This document shows, one piece after another, positions 1-33,990 of a stretch of DNA of 64,000 nucleotides. The stretch is from assembly GCA_030549495.1 (NCBI GenBank), contig JAUIRK010000934.1, forward strand, positions 62,001 through 126,000, written 5' to 3'. Below the pieces are notes generated by a model, which was not told the origin of the DNA, searched no databases, and saw only the letters and a list, made by a program, of their open reading frames with translations. Both the position numbers and the translations under genes were made by a program. Source of the DNA: Nectonema munidae. Its lineage: Eukaryota > Nematomorpha > Nectonematoida > Nectonematidae. Within the stretch, counting starts at the first letter, position 1, and each line of letters begins with the position of its first letter.

Positions 1-20997
<20,997 letters not shown>

Positions 20998-21585
20998 CTG
21001 AAAATAAATGATACATTTAGTGATTATATCCAATATTAAATATGTAAAGAGAATAAATATGCTAATGGCTTTATAAAAAAAATACTGACTATGGCTCTAA
21101 ATTAAAATGTCTCCATGAATCTTTATGGTGTTTTTAAAAGGCTATAAATCTAAGTGACGGTTCATTTAATTTTAAACAACGTAATTAAAATGACTTATTT
21201 CTTGCTTATGTTTATATTTTATGTGTGTTCTAATGCAGTTATGGCTGAAGTAGATAGAAGCCTCTTTAATAGAATTTTGCACAGTCAGTCAGTCAAGTTA
21301 TTATTGTGTACATCGAGCTGTTTTATAGTCTTTACACATATGGCGAAAATTGTAATGAGTATGCGTGAGAAAGAATAATGAATCTTAATATAAAATTAGC
21401 TGCTTTCAACCTTCAAATTTGCGAAAATAATTTTTGTATAATTAAATATATTGGATAGTATTAATCGGGACAAAAATATATAAATAAAACATATCATTTT
21501 GAATGTACTTCTCAGGGATGTGAATTTTTTGCAGGTCGTAAAAACATAAAATCACATCTAAAATGGAAGAAGACACATGTATACA

Positions 21586-22050
21586 CTAGGGTTTGCTCCA
21601 GGTTCTAAAAATTTGGGAACCGTCTCGGAACCGAAAAGTATTCCCGGTTATGGGAATAACTTAGTTGTAATTGATTTATTTCACTATGCAATTCTTTGCA
21701 TAAAACTTTACTGCACTTCATTCATATAAAATCTTTTTTTCATTGTCATCTCATTTTAATGGTAAACGGAGAAAAGTGTGCAAACGACAAAAGAGTTTAT
21801 TTTTCTTTTTTTTCTCTGCTGCACACTTTTGTCGTTTGCACACTTTTCTTCTAGAACCATTTTAACGATAATGATATAGAAAGAAAAGGTGTACATCTCT
21901 TTATAATAAATAAAAACGTCAATTTCATTGCATCTTTTTGCTGTCTATATATCTCCTTGGAACCGTTTGGAACCGGGATTTCCAGGTTTTGTAAGTTTTT
22001 TTCGGTATCGGAACCGGTTCTTAATTTTCGATACGTATGCAAACCCTAGT
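21586..22050. mobile_element. Inverted-repeat DNA element with inner palindrome
   Basis: Ends CTAGGGTTTGC and GCAAACCCTAG are perfect inverses, flanked on both sides by TATACA. Inside are GGAACCG-rich subterminal repeats on both sides and a 23-base perfect inverted pair at 21771-21793 and 21826-21848. It is non-coding and probably a non-autonomous DNA transposon. Confidence 0.7.
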
Positions 22051-23523
22051 ATACACGCTCTGCCTGATAAAGAAAATGTATGTTTTGAGTCAGATGTAAA
22101 GCATAAATTCGTTTAAATATATTTTACTCTAGTTCCTGTTGAAACTTGAATCAATTCAGTTTTCTCTTTGATGAAATGATAGAGAATTTGTTTCTTTTAT
22201 GGTGGGGTAGCAAAAAAAGTATGATAAAGTTGAAATCAGGTAAGAATTCATAGAAGGTTAAAAAACACTACTACGGATTTTTCGAGGTCAATTGAAAAAA
22301 AATTCGAATTAAATAAAGGGCCGACTGGAAACAATTTAATGTTAAAATAAAATCAAGCATACACATGTTTTTATAATTATGTTTAGAAAAATATAAAAAA
22401 AATACAAAAGATATTAAATTTTTAATAAAAAAAATTAAAAAAACGCTTTGAAGAAGTTCCCAGGGGGCACTGAAGCAACTTCCTCTACTGGAGGCGAATT
22501 ATTATGTATTGGTAGTAATAAATGCATATTGGAATATAATAATGAAATTAAGCATACTATTGATTATAACGAGGTTTAAAGGAAGTTAAAGCTGGAGAGA
22601 AAATGTATTGTACAACAAATTGAAAGCCAAATTTTTTAAACTTTGATAGGAGCATATTTTGCGCGTAATAATAAATCTTCAAGCTACATAGGTATAGATA
22701 GGTAAAGGAATTATATAAAAAATGGATTGCAACGACTGCAATTTCATTGCAGGAAAGTGTGATAAGGAAATCCTATTTGTACTATTTCTTATGGCTGCTT
22801 ATCTAAAATCAAAAGAACAACAACAATGGAGCATGAAAGAAAACAAAGAAGGGAGAGAAAATTTAAAACTTGTTTATCTAATATTTTTCAACCCTTGACA
22901 TTACAAGGATTGAACAAATTATTATAAAGGGCTTGGCAGAAACGTGCCTCATTTGAGAGATGTGCTTCGTTAGCCTACTTTACCCAAGCTGACTTGCTTG
23001 AATGAGGAAAGAGAAGGAGATGTAAATTAAGATAAAGGAAGAGAGCTGCTATTTTCCTGGAACAAAAAACAAAACAATTTTTATGTCTTCTTGGCGACGC
23101 GATACTTGTAAGCTGTGTTTGCCTTGTAAGACAGAATTCATGCAAGCAAAATGTGTGTCACTTACTTTGATTACACTATTATTACTATTATTATTAATTA
23201 AGGCGAAATCGTAAAAAAGCACTATAGAGAGATCATTGAGCGGGAACACAATATTGGAGAAATTGTTTGAGGAAAGATCAAAGAAATGTTTTAGAACTTT
23301 CACAACATAAACAATACCATGATAAGAAGTAAAAATGGAGAAGTCTAATACAAAATTTTAGGTAGAGCTTGATAAATCAGTGTTAATGAATCCAGCATGC
23401 TACGTACCCCAAAGCAATGGAATTTTAACAGGGGAGGGAGGGGGTTTTTATATTATATATATTCTTAAAACAAAAAATTATTAAGTATACTTATTTTTAA
23501 GGACAAAAGGAATATTTAATATA

Positions 23524-23807
23524 CAGGCAACCCTCGTTAAACCGGATTCTTCATTATCCGAATAAAAATGGAATTTTTTATCTTAATGCCTATAAATACG
23601 GGAAAGATAAAAAGATTTACATTTTTTTAAAAAAATGGACTGAGTATTTAACGCTTTGTGTAAAATATTTGAGTTATATTGATAATATATTATGGTATTA
23701 CTCCCTAAAATTGAGTAGGAAAATCATCTTTTTAAATAATGCGGGATAACTTCATTATCTGAATAGTTTTTTTTTAATTTTCTGTTCGCTTTAACAAGGT
23801 TTGACTT
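23524..23807. mobile_element. Pogo/mariner-like miniature element
   Basis: The left end CAGGCAACCCTCGTTAAACC and the right end read inward AAGTCAAACCTTGTTAAAGC are imperfect inverted repeats, each bordered by TA. The 284-base interior is A+T-rich and non-coding. Confidence 0.55.
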
Positions 23808-23830
23808 TATTATTAATTTAAGTAGTGTTT

Positions 23831-23940
23831 AGCCCTTTGAAGACCAGTGAGACAGTAGTGTCCTAAGAAATGAAAATCGATTACTCTAAATATATAAATA
23901 TTTCCACTGAAAAAGAAAACAGACGATAAAGAAATTCTAC
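23831..23940 (+). repeat. TTAA-type element, copy G, right part lost
   Basis: It starts CCCTTTGAAGACCAGTGAG and continues like copy B to ACAGACGATAAAG; no right end was found. Confidence 0.55.
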
Positions 23941-24660
23941 ATCTATATGAACAGACATTAAAATGAACGTGCCATTTGTTGTTGAATTACTTAGATAGAT
24001 CTTAGCATTTTTTTATTTGTATAATATGCCAAATTTGAAATTGTGTGGGAATATACAATAATCGAAGTTTGTGTAACACTTAATTTTTAAACTTTAATAC
24101 ATATATAATAATAAAATAGCTTATAAAGATCTGTAGTAAATAAAGCGCAAATCAAAATTTCAATCAAAGCCTATTAAAATATCGAGAGGAAAAATAATAA
24201 ATAAGAAGATTTCAACATTTATCTGATGTATATATTAGATACAAACACGATAATTCCAAAAACTTCTGATACAAAAAACAACGAGAGAAGGAAATCTTTG
24301 GGGTTATCGATTTCTGATCGATATGACTTTTCAGGAAAGATTAATAACAGAAACACATGTAAAATCAGACGGCGTACTTTTATTAGAGTAGCCCCTGGTA
24401 TAATGAGAGAAGAAGCTGAAAAATAGACTTTGAACACACCATATACCGTTTGACATAAAAAACCGAAAAAAGTTCCTTCATATTGTTCATATCATATTGA
24501 TAAATGAACAAATAACCAAATTTCCAATCAGAAAATAAATATTACCACACTTCTGAATGAAATATATATGTAAAAAATAAGCATGAACACGTAATTAAGT
24601 TTAAAATAAAATCGTTAAAAAGAAATGTGCGCTTACCTTAATCTATAGTATTGAAATGAA

Positions 24661-24690
24661 ATGTAATTATTATTATTATTATTATTGGTA
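24661..24690. repeat. ATT microsatellite
   Basis: Eight to nine ATT units in a row. Confidence 0.85.
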
Positions 24691-26040
24691 TCGATTATTA
24701 TTGACAGAAATTAGCGAATTTTAATGACCTAGACACTTTTTGGCCTAGATATTATTATAGAGATTTTCTTTTAGGTATTAGTATTGGGGGTGTGAACATT
24801 CGAAATGTGGTGACTGGAGCATGAACATTGAACACTATACAATGGAAATCAATGGGTGTTGAAGAAGGATAAACCAAAAGTTGAAAGTATATAAGTTGGA
24901 AAAAATATAAAGAACATACCCAAATCTAGTATTGTTGTAGATTAATAAGCAATATATAAATGAATGACTGGGTTCACTCAATCCACATTATAATGATTCA
25001 TTTGTACTACTCCTACGTGACATATTAATTTTGAAAGTGCTTAAGAATCAAGTTGGAAAATAATGTGCATGTATGGAAAAAGGCTTCTTACTCCAAAATC
25101 AATTAGTGTGGGCAGAAGTGAGTCTTCGGAAGATTAAGCTAATAAAATAATGCGCTGAGTGTGGTCGGAGGAGACATGGCTGGAGTATTTGCAACGCTTA
25201 GAAAATGGGAATGAGAGCAATATTATGATTACTATATCCACCATAACACTAATTGATGGGGAAGAGAAGATTGTGTAAATATTGCTAGATCAAGGTGTGA
25301 CACTGTGTGTAAAACAGAAAATGCATCGTAGCTGTGCAAATAAACGAGTTGCTCACTACTGTATACTACTGCGCGCTCAAGGATAAGGTATACCAAATAG
25401 TATACAGATCATATTTTTACAACCTATTCACTAAAAATAGGGATGTGTTAGCTAGAGACCTGCCTAAAAATATGGTGCGTTTTGGCAAACATAAAGACAG
25501 CATTTCGGAGTTTTCATGGGAATGGAGCGCACACACAACACACACTAAACACTGAGCGTGTAAGATTAAAATATTTTTAAGTTGGAATTTTACAAATAAT
25601 TGCCACTAAAAGTGTTCACAAAGTAAAAGAGCGATGCCAAGCTTATAAAACAGCAAATATTTATACCCATTTCTTAGTCAAAAAGCTTTAAGGTTTGAAA
25701 ATACCACGAGAAAAGTGGTAATATATCACTTTTATTTCTATATTGCTGTCTTGCAATTCTATTCTATCTTTTTACATTTATATTCTGTCTTTCTATAAAA
25801 TGCATAACACAATCGAAAAAAGTCAAAATAGACCTAAAAATGGTATTTATGAGTGTATCCTTGAAAATCTGGTAAATTTCAAATTTTGACTAAATTGATA
25901 ATAAATAATAATTTTACATATGAAAAAATAAAAAATCAATTTTTATCATTTTTATGGTGAACATACCCTGGCAGTGGAGGAGTATACCAACGAGTAGTCG
26001 CGGTCTAAAAATGTCATGTTGTGGGTTATCTCCTATTATT

Positions 26041-26397
26041 TTACAAACAACAATAAACAAAATAACAAATTGATTGATGAATGGCACATGTGATATCAAT
26101 TTCACTCACAAAATTAACTGTATATAGTATACTATCTTTTGGATCCAAAGCTGGATGCTTCAACTTGTAATGATGTTCCTGTTTGGTGGAAATCTCACCC
26201 TTGTACTTTTCCTTTTCTGGCATCAGTTGCCATAAGTGTATTTTGCATAATGGAAGTGCAACAAGTGAAAGGAACTTCAGCTTAGCTGGTTTTAGAGTTA
26301 ATGAAAGAAGAACACTTTTGAAACCTTCTTCTGTTTTAATGATATTTATATTTTTAAATAGTGTAATGAACAGATTGAATACTACATAATAAAGTTT
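26041..26397 (-). other. Unidentified open segment, possible exon or gene relic
   Basis: The minus strand is free of stops for 118 codons, long for DNA this rich in A+T. The more gene-like part, about 26110-26330, reads KTEEGFKSVLLSLTLKPAKL, then WQLMPEKEKYKGEISTKQEH and LKHPALDPKDSILYTVNF, with higher G+C than its flanks. The first in-frame ATG is late, at MPEKEKYKG. I do not recognise a family. It may be an exon, a processed gene relic or part of a mobile element. Confidence 0.2.
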
Positions 26398-26716
26398 CTA
26401 TTTTTCAATAAACCTATTTTCTAATTCATTTAAAAAATTTGAAAAGTTTAAGAAATTTCAAAAGAAATGTTTTTAAAAATTTGCGAGTAAAAGCGGGTAA
26501 GTTTCCGGTTTAGTGACCTATCCGGATTATCAGTAGGCAAATTTAATTTGTTTTACTCATAATTTTACTTGTCTAATTTTGATCTACAAAAATAACTCAA
26601 AATCCCGGTTGATTAGACGTTGAAAGTAATGAATTTTAAAATAATCTTTCTTATGAAGAGGATTTTTGGAGACTGGTCCATTTCAAAATGCTCTTTCGTA
26701 TATATTGTACATTTAA

Positions 26717-26846
26717 CCCATTAAGTACCATAGAAATCAGACGATATTTAAAAATACGCAGACGATTTATATTCAAAGTCATTGAAAAAAGCAGACGAAG
26801 ATGAAATTACTTATGTTCCCAAACGGGAACACTGGGACTTAATGGG
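26717..26846 (+). repeat. TTAA-type element, copy H
   Basis: TTAA at 26713-26716 and 26847-26850. Ends CCCATTAAGTACCA and GGGACTTAATGGG. CAGACGA motifs start at about 26738, 26759 and 26792. GTTCCCAAACGGGAAC forms an inner hairpin. It is very close to copy C. Confidence 0.85.
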
Positions 26847-27752
26847 TTAATGAGGACTTTAATTTTCATTATAAAAAATTTTATAAATTTGGAAAGAAAT
26901 TTTACAGTTGCATCTTTACCCGCTGAAAGTTAGGACTAATAGGATGAAAAAGCCTTAACTTAAAACATAGTAACCAACCGTAGGTACATTCCTACTTATG
27001 TTCAAATTTTAATTGTCAAAAGTTTTAGTCTGTTATGTGATTATTTCTCCACAAACTTTTAAGAAGCTAATCTCATTTTATGAGAGCGGATTCTAATCCA
27101 ATTACTTTTAATTTTTGGATTTTATTTAAAGATAATATTATCGAATTATAGAAGGTCCAGATTAGTGGTATAAACTTTTCAAAAAAAGGATATGTCCGAA
27201 AATTTTACGCTATCTTCCGAGAGACCAAGAAGATATTTGATTCGCCGCTGAAGAGTTATATTATTAAATAAGGGCATATGGAATTCTTTTGAGTAAAGGT
27301 TTTCGTCAAATTTTAACTAAAAAATAGTAAAGTAAAATATATAACACTTTGGGAAAATAACTTCTCTTTCCCAAATACCCCTGTTTATTAAAACAATAAA
27401 AAAATAAACTCTTTTACATTTAAAAAACATTATCAAGAGTAAAATTTTCTATATTCTAAAACACATTACCTGTAAAATCTTTTTATAAGATATTTTTAAC
27501 ATGAAATTGAATAAAAGAAATTTCCCATACTAATCAAATGCTAAGATAGGAGGACTTTTCGTTGAGTTTGTTTGATATTTGAATGGGTCAATAAATTAAT
27601 ATACATGATTCACAATTAAAAAAATCAATAACAATCATGACACAAAAAAGGCGACTTTTTAAAAAAAAATAAGCACATTTAAAGAGAGGAATACATTAAA
27701 TAATAATTGTCTATGCTGATTTTTTAATGATAAAATGAAATCGATTTCTTAC

Positions 27753-27985
27753 CGCTGATCTTAGCAATTTGAAGAGATCAGGATTTAATTAGGCGTAAAC
27801 ACAACAATAAATGCAAAGAACATCATTCTGAAAACACGAGATTATGCAAATTTTGGCAAAATTATGAGACTGGGTTCTGATTGGTAATAGCGTGTAATTG
27901 TGTGTATAAGGTGTATGGAGAATATTTCTTGTACAATTTTCTTTACCACTACTAATGGCTATCGTTCTGCTCCAACAACTTCTAT
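27753..27985 (-). other. Candidate non-coding first exon of neuroglian (weak)
   Basis: Neuroglian needs a 5' leader exon to the right of 20998. On the minus strand a strong donor, AGCG|GTAAGAAAT, ends at 27753. It is preceded by a less A+T-biased stretch and, near 28000, by TATA-like sequence. Other minus-strand donors that could serve are AAG|GTAAGCGC at 24637, CCG|GTAAGTAAT at 49019 and TCT|GTAAGTTTT near 62327. Nothing in the sequence decides between them. Confidence 0.15.
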
Positions 27986-29462
27986 GAAAAGTATACAAAT
28001 ATATAATAATATAATGTTGTATACGCTATATATTCGTACATAGATACATCTACAATAGTAAGCTTTGTGAGATAAAATGCTTCTCTCCTCAGATGATTAC
28101 AATACATGCTTGCCGTGAATAGAAGGGAACAAAGGAATATGGAAGAGTAGTAGATCTTTTTCTCCGCACTTGCCTTATAATGTTGTATATGATGTATCTC
28201 TGAAAGAAGGTAGTAGCCTATCTATGATAGGTAAAACGTGTAGTACTTTATGGAGTGAATATAGATCAAGTGCACTCACGTTTATGTACTAATTGATAAT
28301 CATATCTCTTGTTGGAGTTTTTAAGTCTTTTTAACAATGAATAATTTAATAATTCTGAGTAAGTTTCATAGAATGCTCATATGAGAAAGAAGAAAGACGT
28401 CAACTTTTTTAAATCACAGCTCATGTATATAATTCACTTCATTATGAGCGTCCTCTGAAACTTTTCTATGGTCGCGAAAGGAATAGGAAATTTTAAACAA
28501 AAAAATTATTTAATACATGTGATATAAAAAGGCAAACAATGAAAAAATATATTTATATAAAATGTCCACTTTTAAAACAATCATGGACACTTGGCCCAAC
28601 TCTATGTTGAAGAATGAATTAAAAAGCCAACTAAAAATAACATAAATATTAATTAGGCCAGCTTAACAATAATTATTTTCATTATAATAAAAGAAAAAAA
28701 ATTATATTCAAGTTGTTAAATTATCTGTTTTTCATCACTTAACGAAAGCCCAATCCACTTTAACACTATTTTTCTATAAAAAATGTTCTAAGATTAGTAT
28801 TAGGGGCATCAAAAATTGGCATGAAAATAATAATGGTAACAATCTTATCTTTTGTATCGGTTAACTTCTGAATTATAATAAAAAACCATGTAAGAAAAAT
28901 TTCCCATTTTTAATTTTTTTTTACAAATTTTATGTGTGTATTCAGTATTTTTTTATATTATTGTACCAAACAAAATATTTATTCGTGAAAGAAAGACAGT
29001 CAGAATTAATAGTTAACATTTTAAAAACTTACAAAAATAAACAAAAAATTCAGTTTTACTCAAAAGCATAGCAAGTAATTTTTCCTCGGCAAAAGTCTAA
29101 AAATAGTCAAATAGCTAAAAGAACTATTACGAGATTTAAATTTTCAGTCTTGAGAATGTTATAAAATATTCGTAAAATGTAAAAAGTAACTAATTTATAG
29201 CTTGTTTTGTTGCTAAGTTAGTTACTAGATTAGCTATATGATTAGTAAACAGTTGTTTATTTTAAATAAATTACTTTGTAGGTATAGCCAGTTAGTGAGA
29301 AAGATCTATGAACAAAAGTTCAGTAAATCTATTTTTTATCAAATTTTTTCAGAAAAACGGGGCTCTTGGTTTCCTTTTTAAACAAAACCTCATGTTATTG
29401 AAAAGATACCAACTAAATAGCATTAAACTAAGCAATTAAAACTAAACCTTGCATAAGGGACC

Positions 29463-29572
29463 TGAGTAAGGTAGTCTTCTAGCAGGGTTTTGTGTTCTAT
29501 CCAGCACCAACATTTTTTGTTCATAGTTCGACATCAGTAATGCTATCCTGCCTTCTCAATGAAAACACATAA
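29463..29572 (+). repeat. tRNA-derived SINE copy, diverged
   Basis: TGTGTTCTATCC is a worn B-box. The core TCATAGTTCGACATCAG and the end CCTTCTCAATGAAAACAC match other copies. TTAA element copy I follows directly, as if it inserted at the SINE's 3' end. Confidence 0.5.
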
Positions 29573-29583
29573 CTTATTTTTAA

Positions 29584-29845
29584 TCCTTTGAGGATCAGTA
29601 TGACGCGCGTGTACCAAGAAATAAAAATAGTTCGCTTAAAATACTGGAATTTTCTAAGATCAAACCTGTTCACGGTGCACTTCAGGACTGGTTCTAGTAG
29701 TTTAGTTTGTTTTTAATTTCTCTAATCCTGTCCGTAGATATTATAATCCGCTTCAAAAATATAGACAGTCTAGTTCATTCCCGATCTGAATATTATGATG
29801 ATTGAACTGACTCGGACCGAACTTTGAACAGGTATTCTTAAAGGG
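29584..29845 (+). repeat. TTAA-type element, copy I, with a probable insert
   Basis: TTAA at 29580-29583 and 29846-29849. The left end TCCTTTGAGGATCAG resembles copy B. After about 80 bases, unrelated sequence with CCTGTTCA (29665) and TGAACAGG (29825) ends fills the middle, which makes this copy twice the usual length. Confidence 0.6.
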
Positions 29846-31435
29846 TTAAGATAAACTGTCTAAGCCAATGTTTCTAAACTCATGGTCCATTGACCAGTTG
29901 TGATCCTTGATGTTATGTTAGATGGTCCCGAGCACTAATGGAATACTAGACGAGGGTATAAAATATGAAAGGATATAAAAAATTTATACCGGATTATCTT
30001 TAAATCGATAGAAACAAATAAGGCTTATATATTGTATTCAAAAATTTTGGGTAAAATTATGATTGATAGCAGTTATCCAAATATTTCAAACTTTTTTGTC
30101 CTTCAAATAATTTATACGTGCTTGTGGACATAAACAGGGTATACGCGAATCAATTTATAGTATAAAGTCATTGTTTTTCTGCTTTATCAAGCTCAAAACC
30201 TTATTATAAAAAGGTTTGTCAAAAAAGTTAATCTGTTTGCAAAAAAAAGAGATAAAATTTTAAAAAGTTTTATAAAAATATTTCACAAAAAATGTTAAAT
30301 TGGTTAAATTGGCTATTTTAAAAAACGATATTTATAGGCAAAGCTTTTTGATTAGACAAAATTTTTTTCTAAAAAATGAAGTTGCGCAATGTCAGACAAA
30401 AATGATCCCAATGCAAATACTCACAAAATCCCATTACGACTCCTAATACTTAAAAAAACGCGACTACGACTCCAACTTAAAATATTTAGATCCAAAATTT
30501 AATTTTTTGGGCGGTAAAGAACGCCCACTCAATATGCTGACAAATTTAGACTTTTTTTAATACTCAAAAAATACCACGCCGAAAATATTTGCTTTTAGTT
30601 CATTTAATTTGGAATTCCTCAAAATAGCTTCAAAACCAGTAGACGCGTTATTTTATAATACAGAAAAAAAGATGTATATTAGTAAAACAGAAAAGTTATG
30701 TTGGCCAGTTGCCTTTATTTACTTCGCGTTCTTTTAACGGGAATACATTTTTTTAGTGTTTTTGATTTTATCAAGAATCATATTTCACGAAACAAAGTAT
30801 TTTTATGCGAATACTATTAAATATGTAAATAGTTCCTTGTGTGTTTATGAGTTAATGAATTCATTTCTTTCATCTGACAATTCAGATGACACTTCAGTTG
30901 TTAAATTTTTGAAGAGATAAGGGCAAATTTCAATATATTTTTCAATATATGATACATTTTTGAAGAATATCTATTCTTATATTAAAATACTGTTTCAATT
31001 CTTCACAACGTATTTATATGAACAAAGATTTTTATAGACTAAACATCATTGTGCTTAAAAGATTTGAAGGAGAACATCGATTTGCGTTCTTAAATACTGT
31101 GACAAGAATACAAAATCGTGCTTATTAAGACAAGCACAACTATCGCACTAAAATCTAGTCATTCAAGCGAATATAAATCTGCAATCTGATTTTTTATCTC
31201 AATTTTAGCAAAAAAAGCAAAGATCGAATACATACATTTTTGTAATCTTTATACTTTTAGTTCAGTTGTGCAGATGAATTTCTAAGAAAATACTAATAAA
31301 AGATCATCAAATACGAGACTAGACGCATTTTTGAGACTTCCAACTTGACGCACTTTTTAATGGATGCTTTTATTTTAGGTAAGGTCTTTTTTCAGGAAAT
31401 GGAGAAGTTTGTCTAAATGCCTGTTTTTGATAATA

Positions 31436-31506
31436 CAAGGTCTTGATATCCTTATTCATAGTTTGCTACAAGGAGCGCAATAGCGCCTTTTTGATGAAAA
31501 CACATC
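31436..31506 (+). repeat. SINE core fragment
   Basis: AAGGTCTTGATATCC, TTCATAGTTTGCTACAAGG and GCGCAATAGCGCC, then GATGAAAACAC match the core and tail of the 45.5-kb SINE; the tRNA head is lost. Confidence 0.5.
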
Positions 31507-31593
31507 ATTTTTATTTTTAAGCCTTTCAGACATTGGTTTTCGAAAATGGATCGTGTCTGCTTTACCTTTTGAACGAATTTTGATATAACATAA

Positions 31594-31712
31594 CCGGTTA
31601 ACGACCAGAGTCGCTTACGTAAGAACATGATCATCTGGGTTTGTAAATTCCTTTTAATTCAAATCGTCTGCTTTACACTAGATATCTTCTGATTATTCTG
31701 GTCGTTAACGGG
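31594..31712 (-). repeat. TTAA-type element, copy J
   Basis: Ends CCGGTTAACGACCAG and CTGGTCGTTAACGGG pair at 14 of 15 positions. The interior has AAATCGTCTGC and TAGATATCTTCTGA. The TTAA flanks are mutated. Confidence 0.75.
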
Positions 31713-32807
31713 TTGAAGCAGGCAATTATTATTTTGTGGGTTGGTGTTGATACAGTGTTCCTGAAATGGTACACTTTGCTAAAGAAACCCATCACTATCA
31801 TACACAAAGACTCGGCTCGATGTACTGTCTATCTAATTCTTGCTACCATATCGAAACCTCAGTTAGTACAAATAATGTAGTCCTAAAATAGTTTGAACTA
31901 GTTACAAATTTTTCATTGACAAATGAAAACTTTTAAGATCACATATACTTTTAAGAAAAGGGTGTAATGAGAATTTTTTAAAGAAAGGTTATAACACAAA
32001 AGAATTACATACTATTCTATAATTACATCGAATTTAGTTTTCAAGAATTAAGTTCTGAAACAATATCTTGAATTTGAACTAAAAAAGTAAATTTGTTCAT
32101 CAAAAAATTTTTAAATTCTTACTTCTTGGATATAATTGCATATGATATTTTCCCACCCTCTCAGAATTAATAGGAAAACTTTTAGTTAAATTAGAAAGGG
32201 CGATAAATGTTACACAATCTATCTCCGCAAAGAAGATCTCAAAAAGTTTTTCAATCATCTCATGAGTGGAAGGCATCTTTTTCACATGAGGTGAGCGCAA
32301 AAATTGAAACTAGTATGAGCAATTTGTAAATAATCAAAGATATCAAAGAGAAAATGAGCGAGCGCACTTGCAGTCATCTTTTGATGATGAAGGGGATTTT
32401 ATTATTTTATGTAAGCACGAGAAACATTAATATTTAAAGTGTGCTTTCTCTTTTTAGTGGAATTATGTTTTATATTCCATTTTTACTTCTAAATAATCTT
32501 TTTTTAGTTCTATATTTTTTTCGTATTTTTTGGGTAATTATTTATCACGCTAAAATATTGTGAAAATAGGAACATTGTGCATATTGTTCAATGGATTAAA
32601 AAAAATTTTTAATTTTTTCTAATATCTCAATTATCTCAACATGAAAAATGTAGGTAAAAAGATGCTCTTTATAATGCAAGATTTAAAATGTTAAAAAAAT
32701 TTCTTGTATAAATTTTCTTTCAAAATTAAAATTTTTAAAATTTTGACAAAAAATTCAGAAAAATTTTTAAAAGTAAAAAAACATTATTTTATTTTAGAAT
32801 AAAAAAA

Positions 32808-32912
32808 GTTACTTATTGAACTTAAAAAAGATCATTTTGAATTTAAAAAAGACAATTTGAACTTAAAAAAGAAAATTATGAATTTAAAAAAGACAATTTT
32901 GAAGTAAAAATG
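32808..32912. repeat. 21-base tandem repeat, about five units
   Basis: Units such as TTGAACTTAAAAAAGATCATT and TTGAATTTAAAAAAGACAAT follow one another with small differences. It is a local minisatellite. Confidence 0.7.
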
Positions 32913-33149
32913 GTATATATTTAGAGCAGACATTTTCATATTTGACATGCGTGCTCAAACGATAAGTGTCGTCTGCTTTTTCTGCGATCATAATGGTAAA
33001 TGTAAGATTTTGCAAGGTCTATTTTCATTTGTTTTACAAAGTATTGCATATTTGATTATGCCATAAACTTTTATATCTTATTTGACGAGAGGGAAATTTG
33101 TCTCTTTGTCCCCTATTACGGCGCCCTTGTTTTCAAATTAGTTTATTAC

Positions 33150-33270
33150 TGCTTTGAGGAACCAGCAATGTGAAGATTAATCGACCGACTTCTTTTTTGT
33201 CAATCCAATTTTATATTTTCAAAGAAGATTTTTATTTCTTAAACCGCTCTCACACTGATCCTCAAAAGGT
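33150..33270. repeat. TTAA-type element, degenerate copy K
   Basis: Ends CTTTGAGGAACCAG and CTGATCCTCAAAAGG form an inverted pair. The interior motifs are worn. A separate interior fragment with GTCGTCTGC lies at about 32915-33000. Confidence 0.5.
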
Positions 33271-33315
33271 TGACAGATATACAAGCACTCTGTAAAATAG
33301 GCCAGTTGGGCCATA

Positions 33316-33497
33316 TATAGGGATGTCAGATTTCTCGGTTTTTCGGGATGGTCCCATTTTGACATCGCTTAACAGTAGGATTTATAGGAATTCCAGTTTT
33401 TCATATACTAATATGTCGAAAGAGGAGTTTAGGAAAAATTTAGCTCCAAATGTGATTAGTTTTCCTGGTTGATAATGTCAAAATCTGGCAACCATAG
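33316..33497. repeat. Small inverted-repeat element
   Basis: The left end TAGGGATGTCAGATTTCTC and the right end read inward TATGGTTGCCAGATTTTGAC are imperfect inverses next to TA. The interior has TTTTTCGGGATGGTCCC. Confidence 0.4.
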
Positions 33498-33990
33498 TGA
33501 CAAAACAACCGAAAAATGAAATGATCTATAAGGAAAGAACTTATATGTAAATATGATGAAAGAAGCACTAATATTTTCGCAACCTGTATAAAAAATGTAA
33601 TATTAATCGAATTGTTACTTTTGGAATTCTTATTAAACAAGACTTGCTACGATTTAACTGGTTATTATTGCGCCACCACTGTTCTTTTACACGTAAGGAA
33701 AAATACTAAATAAACTTGATTTAAATTAATAAAAGTGTAAAGTTATTATTTATTCAGCTAAAAACAAATTGGAGACGTATAACATCACCGGAAGGAAGTG
33801 AAGAAGGAAAAGAGTTAACGCGTATACAAATAAGAGTGTATCCTCATCATAATAACACTGTAGTTTATTTGATTGCAATCCCTTTTTGTATATTTTATAT
33901 TATATCCTCTTTGTTTTTTCGCTTCTTCAAAAGATGTTTTTTGTGATGATAATAAACAAGTGCCGCCATATCTATCATTATTAAAAGGAG

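Larger units (their letters stand above)
20998..29460. other. Leader intron or intergenic DNA, part 1
   Basis: No recognised gene. It contains an inverted-repeat element with an inner palindrome (about 21586-22050), a pogo-like miniature element (23524-23807), a partial TTAA element (about 23831-23940), an ATT microsatellite (about 24665-24690), an unidentified open segment on the minus strand (26041-26397), a complete TTAA element (26717-26846) and a TTAA-element end near 28463-28480. Confidence 0.6.

Noticed and set aside
24219-24437. Open frames on both strands at the same place
   Set aside because: Mutual shadows in A+T-rich DNA with no similarity to any family I know.
32100-32300. Minus-strand ORF beginning RSPHVKKMPSTHEM
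   Set aside because: Short, with no family resemblance and no splice or promoter support; likely chance.
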